A stretch of 64,000 nt of DNA from Arthrobacter sp. ERGS1:01 (GTDB taxonomy: Bacteria; Actinomycetota; Actinomycetes; Actinomycetales; Micrococcaceae): positions 2,542,001 to 2,606,000 of the forward strand of contig NZ_CP012479.1 in NCBI RefSeq assembly GCF_001281315.1, read 5' to 3'. The position numbers and the translations under genes were made by a program. The notes below the pieces were generated by a model. The model had not been told where the DNA came from, made no database searches, and was given only the letters and a program-made list of their open reading frames with translations. The stretch's first letter is position 1. The number at the start of each line of letters is the position of its first letter. Shown here in pieces: positions 1 to 8,100 of the stretch.

Positions 1-333
1 GACACCGCGTGCCAGTCCCGTGACGGACATGAGCCGCTGCCCGGCACTGAACGCCGTGCCGTCGGCCACGAGTTGCTCAACCCTTGCGGCGGGGTCGGTC
101 ATCGTCATGGCAGCCGTGAACACGTCGCCGCCGGAGAAGATCCCCGGTTCGCGGGCCACAAGCCATGCCGTGGCCACGGCGGAGGCCGGCAGCAGGGTCG
201 CCGAGGTGATGTCGCCGTACGGTGCGTCCTCCACAAAGGCGTTGCGCAGAATGTTCTCCACAACAGCCGGGGGCAGGGTTGGCAGGACGATTTCGCTGCT
301 GTGGACTGAGGGGACAAGTTCGACGGCGTTCAT
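1..333 (-). CDS. nadC: Nicotinate-nucleotide pyrophosphorylase (carboxylating), N-terminal part; cut by window edge
   Basis: Converts quinolinate and PRPP to nicotinate mononucleotide, the last step of de novo NAD synthesis before adenylylation. Only the first 111 codons lie here; the rest continues past base 1. The visible part has the family's N-terminal segment with EDAPYGDITS near residue 35, corresponding to the usual ED-x-GDxTS motif, followed by the start of the barrel-associated domain. Its ATG (331-333) overlaps the nadB stop by four bases (ATGA), so it is translationally coupled as last visible gene of nrtR-nadA-nadB-nadC. The call rests on that motif plus operon context and is firm despite truncation. 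Confidence 0.93.
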   Translation of the reverse strand, partial: MNAVELVPSVHSSEIVLPTLPPAVVENILRNAFVEDAPYGDITSATLLPASAVATAWLVAREPGIFSGGDVFTAAMTMTDPAARVEQLVADGTAFSAGQRLMSVTGLARGV

Positions 334-2102
334 ACTGTTTCGCTTTCAAGAACGGGAAGGCTGGTGGGAATGTGGGTGAATTCACCGGGGAGCGAGGCAA
401 CCCAGGCGGCCGTGCGCCGCCCGCCCGGAACGGCGGCCGTGGCCGTGGTTGGCTCCGTAGTTGACGCCGTAGCCGGCGGGTAGTCACTGCGGTAGTGCGC
501 TCCCACGGATTCGGTGCGGGCGAGTGCGGCGTGAACCAGCAGTTCGGCAACCAGGCGGAGATTTTCCAGCTCCGCCCCGGCCTGGAGGGTGGCAGGATCT
601 TCGGCCGGGCGCTCCCCGGCGATCCATGGATCGCCGGGGAGCGCCGACTGCGAGCGCCAGGCGGCAAGTTGTCCGGCGGCTTTTTGCAGGCCGGTCCGGT
701 CGCGGACCACGCCGGCGTACTCGCCCATGAGCCTGCGCAGCGACTCCCGGTTGAGAGGTTCAGTGGTGCTCTGGTGCCCCGTTCCGGCAAGGTCCAGGGT
801 GGCTGCCTGTGTCACGGCAGGGGCGGGTACTGGGGCGTGGGCGCCGTCCCCGCCGGCCTGGGTGTCGGCCACGAAGGACTGCACGGCTCGCCGGCCAAAG
901 ACGAGGCCCTCCAGCAGCGAGTTCGATGCCAGCCGGTTGGCGCCGTGGACGCCGGTGCATGCGACCTCACCGGCGGCGTAGAGCCCGGGCAGGGAGGTTT
1001 GTGCGTCGAGGTGGGTGGCCACGCCGCCCATCCAGTAGTGCGCGGCCGGGGCAACCGGCAGCCATTGGCGGGTCCAGTCGAAGCCCAGCTCGCGGGTCTT
1101 GGCATCGATCGTGGGGAAGCGCCGGGCCAGGTAGCCCGCTCCGTGGGCCGCCTCGACGCCCGTGGCATCCAGGAACAGGGTGCCGCCCGGGAGGGAGCTG
1201 GCGCCTGGGCCGGTGCGGGCCAGGTGGGCTGCCATGCTGCGGGAGACGACGTCCCTGGGGGCGAGGTCTCCGTCGAGGTGGTAGCCGGTCATGAACGCGT
1301 TGCCGGCGCCGTCGCGCAGGACGGCCCCGGCGCCGCGAACGGCTTCGGAGATCAGGAAATTCTCGCCAACGGCGAGGGCTGTGGGGTGGAATTGGAAGAA
1401 CTCAAGATCGGCCACCACGGCCCCTGCCCGCCAGGCTGCGGCCAAACCGTCGGCCGTGGCAACGGACGGGTTCGTCGTGTGCTCAAACAGTTGTCCCGCT
1501 CCCCCGCTGGCCAGCAGGACGGCATCGGCGCCCAGCCGTTCCCGGCCGCCGCCATGGAGCAGTTCCACCCCGGTGACGCGGCCGTGGCTGAGCACCAGGT
1601 CCTGGACAAAGGTGTTTTCCAGGATGCGGATCGTGCCCAATTGCTCGGCGCAGCGCACGGAGCGGATCAGCCCGTCGGCGATGGCCGCACCCGTGGCGTC
1701 CCCGCCCGCGTGGAGGATGCGGGCCGCCGAATGGGCGCCCTCGAGCCCCAGGGAGCGTCGCCCGGTGTCCGGGTCCTTGTCGAAGACAACGCCGAACCGT
1801 TCAAGGGCAAGAATGTCCGCACCGGCTTCGGCACAGAGGACGCGTACGGCCTCCGGATCGCACTGGCCCGCACCGGCGGCCAGGGTGTCGGCCACGTGCG
1901 CGGCGACGCTGTCGCCGGGTGCCGATTCATCGGCACCCAGCACGGCGCATATGCCGCCCTGCGCAAAGTGCGTGTTGCTGGCTGCCAACACGCCCTTGGT
2001 CACGAGGGTGACGCGCAGTCCGGCCTCGGCCGCCAGCAGGCTGGCGAACAGTCCGGCAATGCCGCTGCCCACCACCACCAGGTGCGAATTGCGGGTCGTC
2101 AT
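330..2102 (-). CDS. nadB: L-aspartate oxidase
   Basis: FAD enzyme that oxidises L-aspartate to iminoaspartate, the substrate of NadA. The 590-residue protein opens with the dinucleotide-binding motif VVVGSGIAGLFASLLAAEAG. It carries the fumarate-reductase/succinate-dehydrogenase signature around residues 230-300, HYWMGGVATHLDAQTSLPGL near 355-375, and GVHGANRLASNSLLEGLVFG. The helical C-terminal domain follows, somewhat longer and more Ala/Thr-rich than in enteric NadB. ATG start and TGA stop each overlap neighbours by four bases (nadA upstream, nadC downstream), indicating one transcript with coupled translation. Cytoplasmic. High certainty. Confidence 0.97.
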   Translation of the reverse strand: MTTRNSHLVVVGSGIAGLFASLLAAEAGLRVTLVTKGVLAASNTHFAQGGICAVLGADESAPGDSVAAHVADTLAAGAGQCDPEAVRVLCAEAGADILALERFGVVFDKDPDTGRRSLGLEGAHSAARILHAGGDATGAAIADGLIRSVRCAEQLGTIRILENTFVQDLVLSHGRVTGVELLHGGGRERLGADAVLLASGGAGQLFEHTTNPSVATADGLAAAWRAGAVVADLEFFQFHPTALAVGENFLISEAVRGAGAVLRDGAGNAFMTGYHLDGDLAPRDVVSRSMAAHLARTGPGASSLPGGTLFLDATGVEAAHGAGYLARRFPTIDAKTRELGFDWTRQWLPVAPAAHYWMGGVATHLDAQTSLPGLYAAGEVACTGVHGANRLASNSLLEGLVFGRRAVQSFVADTQAGGDGAHAPVPAPAVTQAATLDLAGTGHQSTTEPLNRESLRRLMGEYAGVVRDRTGLQKAAGQLAAWRSQSALPGDPWIAGERPAEDPATLQAGAELENLRLVAELLVHAALARTESVGAHYRSDYPPATASTTEPTTATAAVPGGRRTAAWVASLPGEFTHIPTSLPVLESETV

Positions 2103-3451
2103 GCGACCGACACTCCCACTGGGGCTGCGGTCCGCGCCGCACGCGGCTTGGCGGCCAGCATCCGCTCCAACGCCACCCGGGCGTTGACCGCCGTGGCCTC
2201 GGGGACAGTGATCTGGTTCAGGACCTCCCCGCGCAGCAGGCCCTCCAGGACCCAGGCGAGGTACCCGGGGTGGATGCGGTACATCGTGGAGCAGGGGCAG
2301 ATCACCGGGTCCAGGCAGAAGATGGTGTGCTGCGGGTATTGGGCGGCCAGCCGGTTGACCATGTTGATCTCGGTGCCGATGGCAAAGGTGCTGCCGGCCG
2401 GTGCCGCCTCGACGGCCTTGAGGATGTAGTCGGTGGAGCCGGCTTCATCTGCGGCGTCCACCACCTCCATGGGGCATTCGGGGTGCACGATCACCCGTAC
2501 GTCCGGGAAGTCCGCGCGTGCCTGCTCGATCTGGGCCACGGTGAAGCGCTTGTGCACGGAGCAGAATCCCTGCCACAGCACCACCCTGGCGTCCTCCATG
2601 ACGGCGGTGTCGTTTCCGCCCAGCGGCATGCGGGGGTTCCACAGCGGCATCTGCTCCAGCGGGATCCCCATGGCCTTTGCCGTGTTACGGCCCAGGTGCT
2701 GGTCGGGGAAGAACAGGACGCGCTGGCCGCGGTCAAACGCCCAGTCCAGGACGGTGGCCGCGTTGGAGGAGGTGCAGACAATGCCGCCGTGCTCGCCGCA
2801 GAACGCTTTCAGGGCCGCGGAGGAGTTCATGTAGGTCACCGGAATGACGGGGACGCGGCCGTCGGCATCGGGCTCGGCGCCGTAGAGGTCCTCCAGTTGC
2901 GCCCAGCAGGCCTCCACGGACGGGAGGTCGGCCATGTCGGCCATGGAGCAGCCGGCCGCCAGGTTCGGCAGGATTACCGACTGGTGCGGGCCGGAGAGCA
3001 TGTCGGCCGTCTCGGCCATGAAGTGCACGCCGCAAAACACGATCGCCTCGGCCGTGTCACGGGTTTTCGCGGCGTTGGCCAATTGGAAGGAGTCGCCGAC
3101 GAAGTCGGCAAACTCAACCACCTCATCACGCTGGTAAAAGTGGCCAAGGATCACCACACGGTCGCCCAGTTCCGCCTTGGCCGCGATGATGCGAGCGGTG
3201 AGGTCGTCGTCGGAGGCGTCCTTGTATTCCTGCGGCAGCTGGCCCTGGCGGGGCGTTGCGGCGGGGGCGACGTCCGCGTCGGAGGCGCCGGGGCCATAGC
3301 CGGGGGTGCCGGCCAGCGCCTCCGCAAGGTCGAACTCCCACGGACCCTTGGACAGTTCAGTGCTACAGCTTTCCTGGGCCCGTCCGGGCTTGCCTGCGCG
3401 TTCGGCTTCCTCGCGGGTGATGAGCTGGATGGTGGTGTTCACTGATGACAT
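2099..3451 (-). CDS. nadA: Quinolinate synthase A
   Basis: Condenses iminoaspartate with dihydroxyacetone phosphate to quinolinate using a [4Fe-4S] cluster. The 450-residue protein shows the expected repeated fold and cysteines: CGVHFMAETADMLSG, AFCGEHGGIVCTSSNA, HPECPMEVVDAADE and CPCSTMYRIHPGYLAW near the end. The first ~75 residues are an actinobacterial-type extension before the conserved core. An AACGGAG ribosome site precedes the ATG at suitable spacing. It follows nrtR after a 72-bp gap and overlaps nadB by four bases. Likely controlled by the upstream Nudix regulator. Confidence 0.97.
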   Translation of the reverse strand: MSSVNTTIQLITREEAERAGKPGRAQESCSTELSKGPWEFDLAEALAGTPGYGPGASDADVAPAATPRQGQLPQEYKDASDDDLTARIIAAKAELGDRVVILGHFYQRDEVVEFADFVGDSFQLANAAKTRDTAEAIVFCGVHFMAETADMLSGPHQSVILPNLAAGCSMADMADLPSVEACWAQLEDLYGAEPDADGRVPVIPVTYMNSSAALKAFCGEHGGIVCTSSNAATVLDWAFDRGQRVLFFPDQHLGRNTAKAMGIPLEQMPLWNPRMPLGGNDTAVMEDARVVLWQGFCSVHKRFTVAQIEQARADFPDVRVIVHPECPMEVVDAADEAGSTDYILKAVEAAPAGSTFAIGTEINMVNRLAAQYPQHTIFCLDPVICPCSTMYRIHPGYLAWVLEGLLRGEVLNQITVPEATAVNARVALERMLAAKPRAARTAAPVGVSVA

Positions 3452-3523
3452 GGCATGCTCCGTTGGGGTGACAAGGGTCTAAACGCTGATGGGGTGTGGG
3501 GTGGGCGCTTCCGGCGCCGCGAA

Positions 3524-4237
3524 CTACGGGACGGGGGAATCCCGCGCCGTCGTGCCGGTGTAGCGGTAGAGCCGGGGAGGGCGGTGCTTTCCACCCTGCA
3601 GGTACTCCTCGGTGGCCTCGATGTTCGCCCCCTGCTTGAGCTGGCGCCGGAAATTCGCCGGATCCAGGGTGCGGTCAAGAACCGCCTCATACACCTCGCG
3701 CACCTGGGCCAGCGTGAACTTTTCGCCCAGTAGGTGGTACGCGATGCTGCCGTACGTCATCTTGTTGCGCAACCGCCACAAGGCGTAGTCGACAATCTCG
3801 TTGTGGTCGAAGGCCAGGTCCATCAACCCGTCGGCCCGGAACCACTTCACGTTTTCCGATTCCTGGGCCAGGGCGGCCTGGGTGGATTGGACCATGGCCC
3901 AATAGACAATGGAGACCACGCGCTGGCTGGGCGAACGGTGGAGGCCGCCGAAGGCGTACAACTGCTCCAGGTAGTTCGGCGCCAGGCCCGTGGTTTCCCG
4001 AAGATTCCGGGCCGCGGCGTCCTGCAGCGATTCCGCCTGGGTCAGGGGCCCGCCGGGCAGCGCCCACTGGTCCTTGAACGGTTCGCGGATGCGGCGCACC
4101 AGGGGCAGCCACAACGTGGGACGGCCGCTGGACGCGCTGGGGCGGAGGGTGAAGATGACGGTTGAAATGGCAAGGGACGGCGGCTGCGCAAGGCGCTCGC
4201 TGACATTGGCCGCACTCACAAAAGGTTGCCGTTCCAT
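3524..4237 (-). CDS. nrtR: Nudix-type NAD biosynthesis repressor (NrtR/NdnR family)
   Basis: A 237-residue protein with an N-terminal Nudix domain (about 20-150) and a C-terminal winged-helix region (about 160-225), the NrtR arrangement. Members of this family sense ADP-ribose or related NAD metabolites and repress NAD genes; the corynebacterial member NdnR sits directly upstream of nad genes. The Nudix box around residue 63 (GGPLTQAESLQDAAARNLRE) has lost some of the usual catalytic glutamates (Asn and Thr in place of Glu), which suits a sensor rather than a hydrolase. It is the first gene before nadA-nadB-nadC, and a palindrome sits at its own promoter, suggesting autoregulation. Family assignment is strong; the exact ligand is inferred. 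Confidence 0.88.
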   Translation of the reverse strand: MERQPFVSAANVSERLAQPPSLAISTVIFTLRPSASSGRPTLWLPLVRRIREPFKDQWALPGGPLTQAESLQDAAARNLRETTGLAPNYLEQLYAFGGLHRSPSQRVVSIVYWAMVQSTQAALAQESENVKWFRADGLMDLAFDHNEIVDYALWRLRNKMTYGSIAYHLLGEKFTLAQVREVYEAVLDRTLDPANFRRQLKQGANIEATEEYLQGGKHRPPRLYRYTGTTARDSPVP

Positions 4238-4266
4238 GGATTCACCAGCTCCCGCCGTTAGTTAGG

Positions 4267-4277
4267 GTCAAGTTGAC
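4267..4277. promoter_or_regulatory. Candidate NrtR operator (perfect 11-bp palindrome)
   Basis: GTCAAGTTGAC is a perfect 11-bp palindrome 29 bp before the nrtR ATG and just downstream of the predicted -10 box, so it would cover the transcription start. On the nrtR strand it is preceded by TAGTCAA-like bases. Position and symmetry suit an autoregulatory repressor site for the nrtR-nadABC operon. Assignment to NrtR is inferred from context. Confidence 0.55.
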
Positions 4278-4285
4278 TACAACTG

Positions 4286-4314
4286 ATTCTACGACCATGG
4301 GGCATCAGCTTCAA
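4286..4314 (-). promoter_or_regulatory. Predicted sigma-70-type promoter of the nrtR-nadABC operon
   Basis: On the minus strand TTGAAG (4314-4309) and TAGAAT (4291-4286) are separated by exactly 17 bases, a good housekeeping-type promoter. The expected start lies near 4279, inside or next to the palindrome at 4267-4277, about 40 bp before the nrtR ATG. Confidence 0.6.
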
Positions 4315-4334
4315 AATGTTTGCGTAAGAAAGTT

Positions 4335-4706
4335 TCAGCGCCCGGCGCCCGGCGGGCGCGTCACAAACTCCAGGCGGAGCAGCGAAAGCCACTCCCGCGG
4401 GACGGCCACGGTCAGGAAGCCGTTGCCCAAATCCGCACCCAGTCCCAGCACGTCGGGGTCCGAATTCAGCCGAATTCCGGGCACGGCGGCGCCATCGATC
4501 GTGAGGTCGACCCCGGCCTCGAGGTGGGCTTCGGTGGCCGGGTCCGTGAGCTCGCCGGGAAACGCCCCGCGCATGCGTCCGGCACGAAAAGTGTTCATCA
4601 AAATGTAGTTCACGTGGCCCACCAGCGCGGCTTCAACAGTGCGGGACGGCTCGGCTTGATCGAGGTGGGTTGTCCGCACGGTGTCCCACAGGAGCGGATA
4701 CCGCAT
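4335..4706 (-). CDS. Conserved hypothetical protein, 123 aa
   Basis: I do not recognise a named family. The 123-residue protein has no signal peptide or membrane segment and begins MRYPLLWDTVRTTHLDQ. It contains an amphipathic segment with NYILMNTFRAG, then a beta-rich half ending in a WLSLLRLEFV stretch, compatible with a small cytoplasmic alpha/beta protein. The open frame extends upstream, but that stretch is Pro/Arg/Gly-rich and unlike a protein, so the ATG at 4706 is preferred; GTG codons further upstream are possible. It diverges from the amino-acid permease on the other strand. Confidence 0.6.
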   Translation of the reverse strand: MRYPLLWDTVRTTHLDQAEPSRTVEAALVGHVNYILMNTFRAGRMRGAFPGELTDPATEAHLEAGVDLTIDGAAVPGIRLNSDPDVLGLGADLGNGFLTVAVPREWLSLLRLEFVTRPPGAGR

Positions 4707-4819
4707 CCGGGCCCGCCACTGCTCCCCCGCGGCCTTGCGGGCAATACCCGGCGGGCACCCGACCCCCACCCGGCGTCGGCCGCCGTCGAACACGCTACCG
4801 GCGGACGGTCCCGGCGTAC

Positions 4820-4848
4820 TTGGGGGTAAGCGGGCCGTGGGGGATAAT
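4820..4848 (+). promoter_or_regulatory. Predicted promoter of the amino-acid permease
   Basis: TTGGGG (4820-4825) and GATAAT (4843-4848) are spaced by 17 bases, about 70 bp before the likely TTG start at 4919. The -35 box is partial and the -10 box good. It lies inside the upstream-extended frame of the permease, which supports the shorter start chosen for that gene. Confidence 0.4.
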
Positions 4849-4918
4849 TTCGGTAGTGGAGGGAACCCTTCGCCCGTTGGAGGCCGTGCATGGCCCGCAT
4901 CATGAAGAAGGCATCCGC

Positions 4919-6313
4919 TTGACGAACATTCAGCCGCCCGCTGCCACCACCGAGGCCCCCACGGGCGGCCTGGGCCATTCACTCAAGCAGCGACAGCTGA
5001 CCATGATGGGTTTGGGCAGCGCCATCGGCGCCGGACTGTTCCTGGGTTCCGGGGAAGGCATCCAGAAGGCGGGCCCCGCCGTCCTGGTGTCTTATCTGGT
5101 GGCCGGCACGCTGATCATCCTTGTCATGTGGGCGCTCGGTGAAATGGCGGCGGCCAATCCCAACTCGGGCGCGTTTTCCGTCTACGCCCAGAAGGCGTTG
5201 GGTCCGGTGGTCGGATCAACCGTCGGCTGGCTCTGGTGGCTGCAACTCGTGGTGGTCATTGCGGCCGAGGCCCTGGGCGCCTCCGCCCTGCTCGTCACAG
5301 TTTGGCCGGTTTTGCCGGCCTGGGCGCTGACACTGATCTTCATGGCCGTCTTCACCGCCATCAACCTGACAAGCGTGAAGAACTACGGCGAGTTTGAGTT
5401 TTGGTTTGCCCTGCTCAAGGTCGCGGCCATCATCATGTTCCTGCTCTTCGGCGTGGCCCTGCTGCTGGGCCTGATCCCGGGCGCCACCTCCCCCGGGCTC
5501 GGCAACTTCGTCAATCACGGCGGCTTTGCCCCCAACGGCCTCTCCGGCATCGCCGCTGGGCTGTTCGTGGTGGTCTTTGCCTTTGGCGGCACGGAAATCG
5601 TGGCCGTGGCCGCGGCCGAGACCGCCGATCCCGCACGCAGCGTCACGATCGCGATCCGCACCGTGGTGTGGCGGATCCTGGTCTTTTACATCGGCTCGAT
5701 CTTTGTCATCGCCGCCGTTCTGCCGTGGACGTCGCCCGATCTTGCATCACCTTTCGCCGGCGTCCTGGACTCCGCCGGGGTGCGATGGGCCGGCATGGCC
5801 ATCACCCTGATCGCCGTCGCGGCCCTGCTCTCCGCCCTCAACGCCAACCTCTACGGCGCGTCACGCATGATCTATTCGCTGGCAGAGAGGGGCGAGGCCC
5901 CGCGCATCTTTGCCCGCACCAACTCCCGGCGGGTGCCGCTGGCGGCCGTCGCCGTCTCGGTGTCCTTCGGATTCGCCGCCGCCGTGTTGGAATTGCTGTT
6001 TCCCGACCGGGTGTTGTCGGCCCTTCTCAACCTCGTCGGATCCACGTGCCTGATCGTGTGGGGCACCGCCTTGCTCTCCCAGCTGATCCTGCGCCGCCGG
6101 GCCGACCGCGACGGCACGCCGCTGCCACTGCGCATGCGTGGTTTCCCGGCCCTGACCATCGTCGGATTGGTCCTGCTGGCCGCCATTTTCGCCGTCGGAT
6201 TCACCGGCGCCACGAGCCGCACCCAACTCCTGGGCACCTTTGCCCTGGTCGCGGGCATCGCGGCCGCCTGCTGGCTGGCCCAACGCAGCCAGCGCAGCGT
6301 GGTGGCCAAATAG
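4919..6313 (+). CDS. APC-superfamily amino acid permease
   Basis: A 464-residue integral membrane transporter with about 12 hydrophobic segments. The N-terminal signature MMGLGSAIGAGLFLGSGEGI and the later FAFGGTEIVAVAAAETADP are typical of the amino-acid transporter subfamily that includes GABA, proline and aromatic permeases. It probably imports an amino acid by proton symport; the substrate cannot be read from sequence. The TTG at 4919 is chosen because GAAGAAGG ends seven bases before it and homologues start close to the first membrane segment. The gene stands alone between a divergent hypothetical gene and an independently placed hydrolase. Confidence 0.88.
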   Translation: MTNIQPPAATTEAPTGGLGHSLKQRQLTMMGLGSAIGAGLFLGSGEGIQKAGPAVLVSYLVAGTLIILVMWALGEMAAANPNSGAFSVYAQKALGPVVGSTVGWLWWLQLVVVIAAEALGASALLVTVWPVLPAWALTLIFMAVFTAINLTSVKNYGEFEFWFALLKVAAIIMFLLFGVALLLGLIPGATSPGLGNFVNHGGFAPNGLSGIAAGLFVVVFAFGGTEIVAVAAAETADPARSVTIAIRTVVWRILVFYIGSIFVIAAVLPWTSPDLASPFAGVLDSAGVRWAGMAITLIAVAALLSALNANLYGASRMIYSLAERGEAPRIFARTNSRRVPLAAVAVSVSFGFAAAVLELLFPDRVLSALLNLVGSTCLIVWGTALLSQLILRRRADRDGTPLPLRMRGFPALTIVGLVLLAAIFAVGFTGATSRTQLLGTFALVAGIAAACWLAQRSQRSVVAK

Positions 6314-6466
6314 CGGACCGGATTGCATCCGCACAAAATTGTGACTAGCGTCTCAGGTGGACGGTGTGCTCAACGGCGCGCATACCGTTCGCAGTTCGCC
6401 GCACCTTTTCGCTACTGTTGACGTACGACGGCGGCACACGCCACCGTAAGGAAAGGTCCGGTTCAC

Positions 6467-7285
6467 ATGGCAGCCCAAGGCAAACACTCGGCCCCGGAGG
6501 CCGCCCACACGATCGAGGGATCCCTGCCCGGGCTCAACGTTGCCGCCTTTGATCCGGAGCAGCCAGCCAACCTCCCGCCCGTCTTCCTCATCCACGGCTT
6601 TGCCTCCTCGATCGAATTGAACTGGGTGAAAAGCGGCTGGGTCAGCGCCCTGAACCGCGCCGGCCGCCGGGTGCTTTCAGTGGACTTGCCCGGCCATGGC
6701 GGGAGCACCTCCCCCATCGACCTGGACTCCTACACGCCTGGCAAGATCCGCGCGGATTTGCTGCAGATCCTCATCGACATGGGCGTGCGCCCTTTGCGTG
6801 AGGGCGACCCCGCCTCGGGCGTCGACCTGATCGGCTATTCGCTCGGCTCGCGGCTGGCCTGGGAATTTGGTGCCACCCAGCCGGAGCTGGTGCGCAAGAT
6901 GGTGCTGGGCGGGCCCAACCCGAAGGATCCGCTGGCCGAGTTCGACCTGGCCGCCGCGCAGGACTTCCTCAACGACGGAACACCCATTGCCGACGAATCC
7001 ACCGCGTGGCTGCTGGGCATGGCCCAGCTGATCCCCTCCAACGATATTTTCGCGCTCCTGGCGCTCATCCAGGCCATCAAGATGGAACCGTTCGACCCCA
7101 CCGACGCGGTGCCGAAGATGCCGATACTGCTCGTGGCCGGCGAACACGACGAACGTGCCAAGACGATGGGGCAGCTGGCCGCCCTCAACGGCCGCGCCGA
7201 ACAACACGTCATCCCCGGCCGCACGCACAACAACGCCGTGACAAGCCGCGATTTCAAGGACGCCGCGATCGCCTTCCTCGGCTAA
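6467..7285 (+). CDS. Alpha/beta hydrolase
   Basis: A 272-residue cytoplasmic alpha/beta-fold hydrolase. The oxyanion region LIHGFASS lies near residue 43, the nucleophile elbow GYSLGS near 125, the likely acid in VAGEHDER near 225 and the catalytic histidine in GRTHNN near 250, so a full Ser-Asp-His triad is present. The lineage DLPGHGGS supports a carboxylesterase-like member. Substrate unknown. The start has an AGGAAAGG ribosome site nine bases upstream. It reads toward the IclR gene 85 bp downstream without obvious coupling. Confidence 0.85.
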   Translation: MAAQGKHSAPEAAHTIEGSLPGLNVAAFDPEQPANLPPVFLIHGFASSIELNWVKSGWVSALNRAGRRVLSVDLPGHGGSTSPIDLDSYTPGKIRADLLQILIDMGVRPLREGDPASGVDLIGYSLGSRLAWEFGATQPELVRKMVLGGPNPKDPLAEFDLAAAQDFLNDGTPIADESTAWLLGMAQLIPSNDIFALLALIQAIKMEPFDPTDAVPKMPILLVAGEHDERAKTMGQLAALNGRAEQHVIPGRTHNNAVTSRDFKDAAIAFLG

Positions 7286-7370
7286 AGTCCGCACCACAAC
7301 CCAACACGCCACCACCATGGCGGTGCGGTCCTGATGCCAGGACGACGGCGGTGCCGCCTAAGATGAATCC

Positions 7371-8078
7371 ATGACAGAGACCCCCGGCCCGGCCCATTCC
7401 CAGACACTGTCCCGGGGCGTGCGGACGCTGGAGATCCTTGCCGCGGCCCCCGGGCCGCTGACGATTGCCGAGGTCGCGACGCAACTGGGCGTCCACCGTT
7501 CCATCGCGTACAGGATTGTGCGCACGCTGGAGGACCACTCCCTGGTGGTGCGTGACTCCGCGGGCCGGCTGGCCCCCGGACCCGGTCTCGCCGTGCTGGC
7601 CCGGGGCGTTTCGCGAGACCTGCAAAGCGCCGCGCTGCCCGAACTCACGGAACTTTCGCAAAGCCTGGCCATGACCGCATTCGTGGTGATGTGGGACCGT
7701 GAGGAGTGCGTGACACTGGCCGCCGTCGAGCCGCGGCACTCGGGCGCAACCCTCGCCCAACATCCCGGCACCCGGCACCCTGTGGGTGTTGGCGCCCCCG
7801 GGATCGCCCTGCAATCCCTTTACACGCCCGAACAATGGCGGATTCAGGCGCCGGGCCAGGTGTACCGGCCCGAGGCCGCCGAGGCCGCACGGCTCGGATA
7901 TGCCACGAGCCATGATGAGGTCATTGCCGGCCTGTCCTCGGTGGCGGCGCCGGTGCGGATTCCCGGTGGCCGGCCGGCCGCCGTGGCCGTGGTCTACATC
8001 CGCAACGACCAGGACCCCGGCACTATCGGCACGGCGGTCCATGCCGCGGCGTCGCGGATCGAATCCGCGCTGGCCTAA
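7371..8078 (+). CDS. IclR-family transcriptional regulator
   Basis: 235 residues with an N-terminal winged helix-turn-helix (about 10-70; LTIAEVATQLGVHRSIAYRI is the recognition region) and a C-terminal effector-binding domain (about 80-230) ending in the usual VAAPVRIPGGRPAAVAVVYI segment. IclR proteins control carbon-source pathways in response to small acids or sugars. The gene converges on the MFS transporter with a 22-bp gap, so it may or may not regulate that gene; nothing in the sequence decides it. Confidence 0.88.
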   Translation: MTETPGPAHSQTLSRGVRTLEILAAAPGPLTIAEVATQLGVHRSIAYRIVRTLEDHSLVVRDSAGRLAPGPGLAVLARGVSRDLQSAALPELTELSQSLAMTAFVVMWDREECVTLAAVEPRHSGATLAQHPGTRHPVGVGAPGIALQSLYTPEQWRIQAPGQVYRPEAAEAARLGYATSHDEVIAGLSSVAAPVRIPGGRPAAVAVVYIRNDQDPGTIGTAVHAAASRIESALA

Positions 8079-8100
8079 GCGCCCCGCTGGGCAGCGCCCG

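Noticed and set aside
495..2429. Long plus-strand frame antisense to nadB
   Set aside because: Shadow frame; Gly/Ala/Arg-rich, no recognisable domain, while nadB on the other strand is complete.
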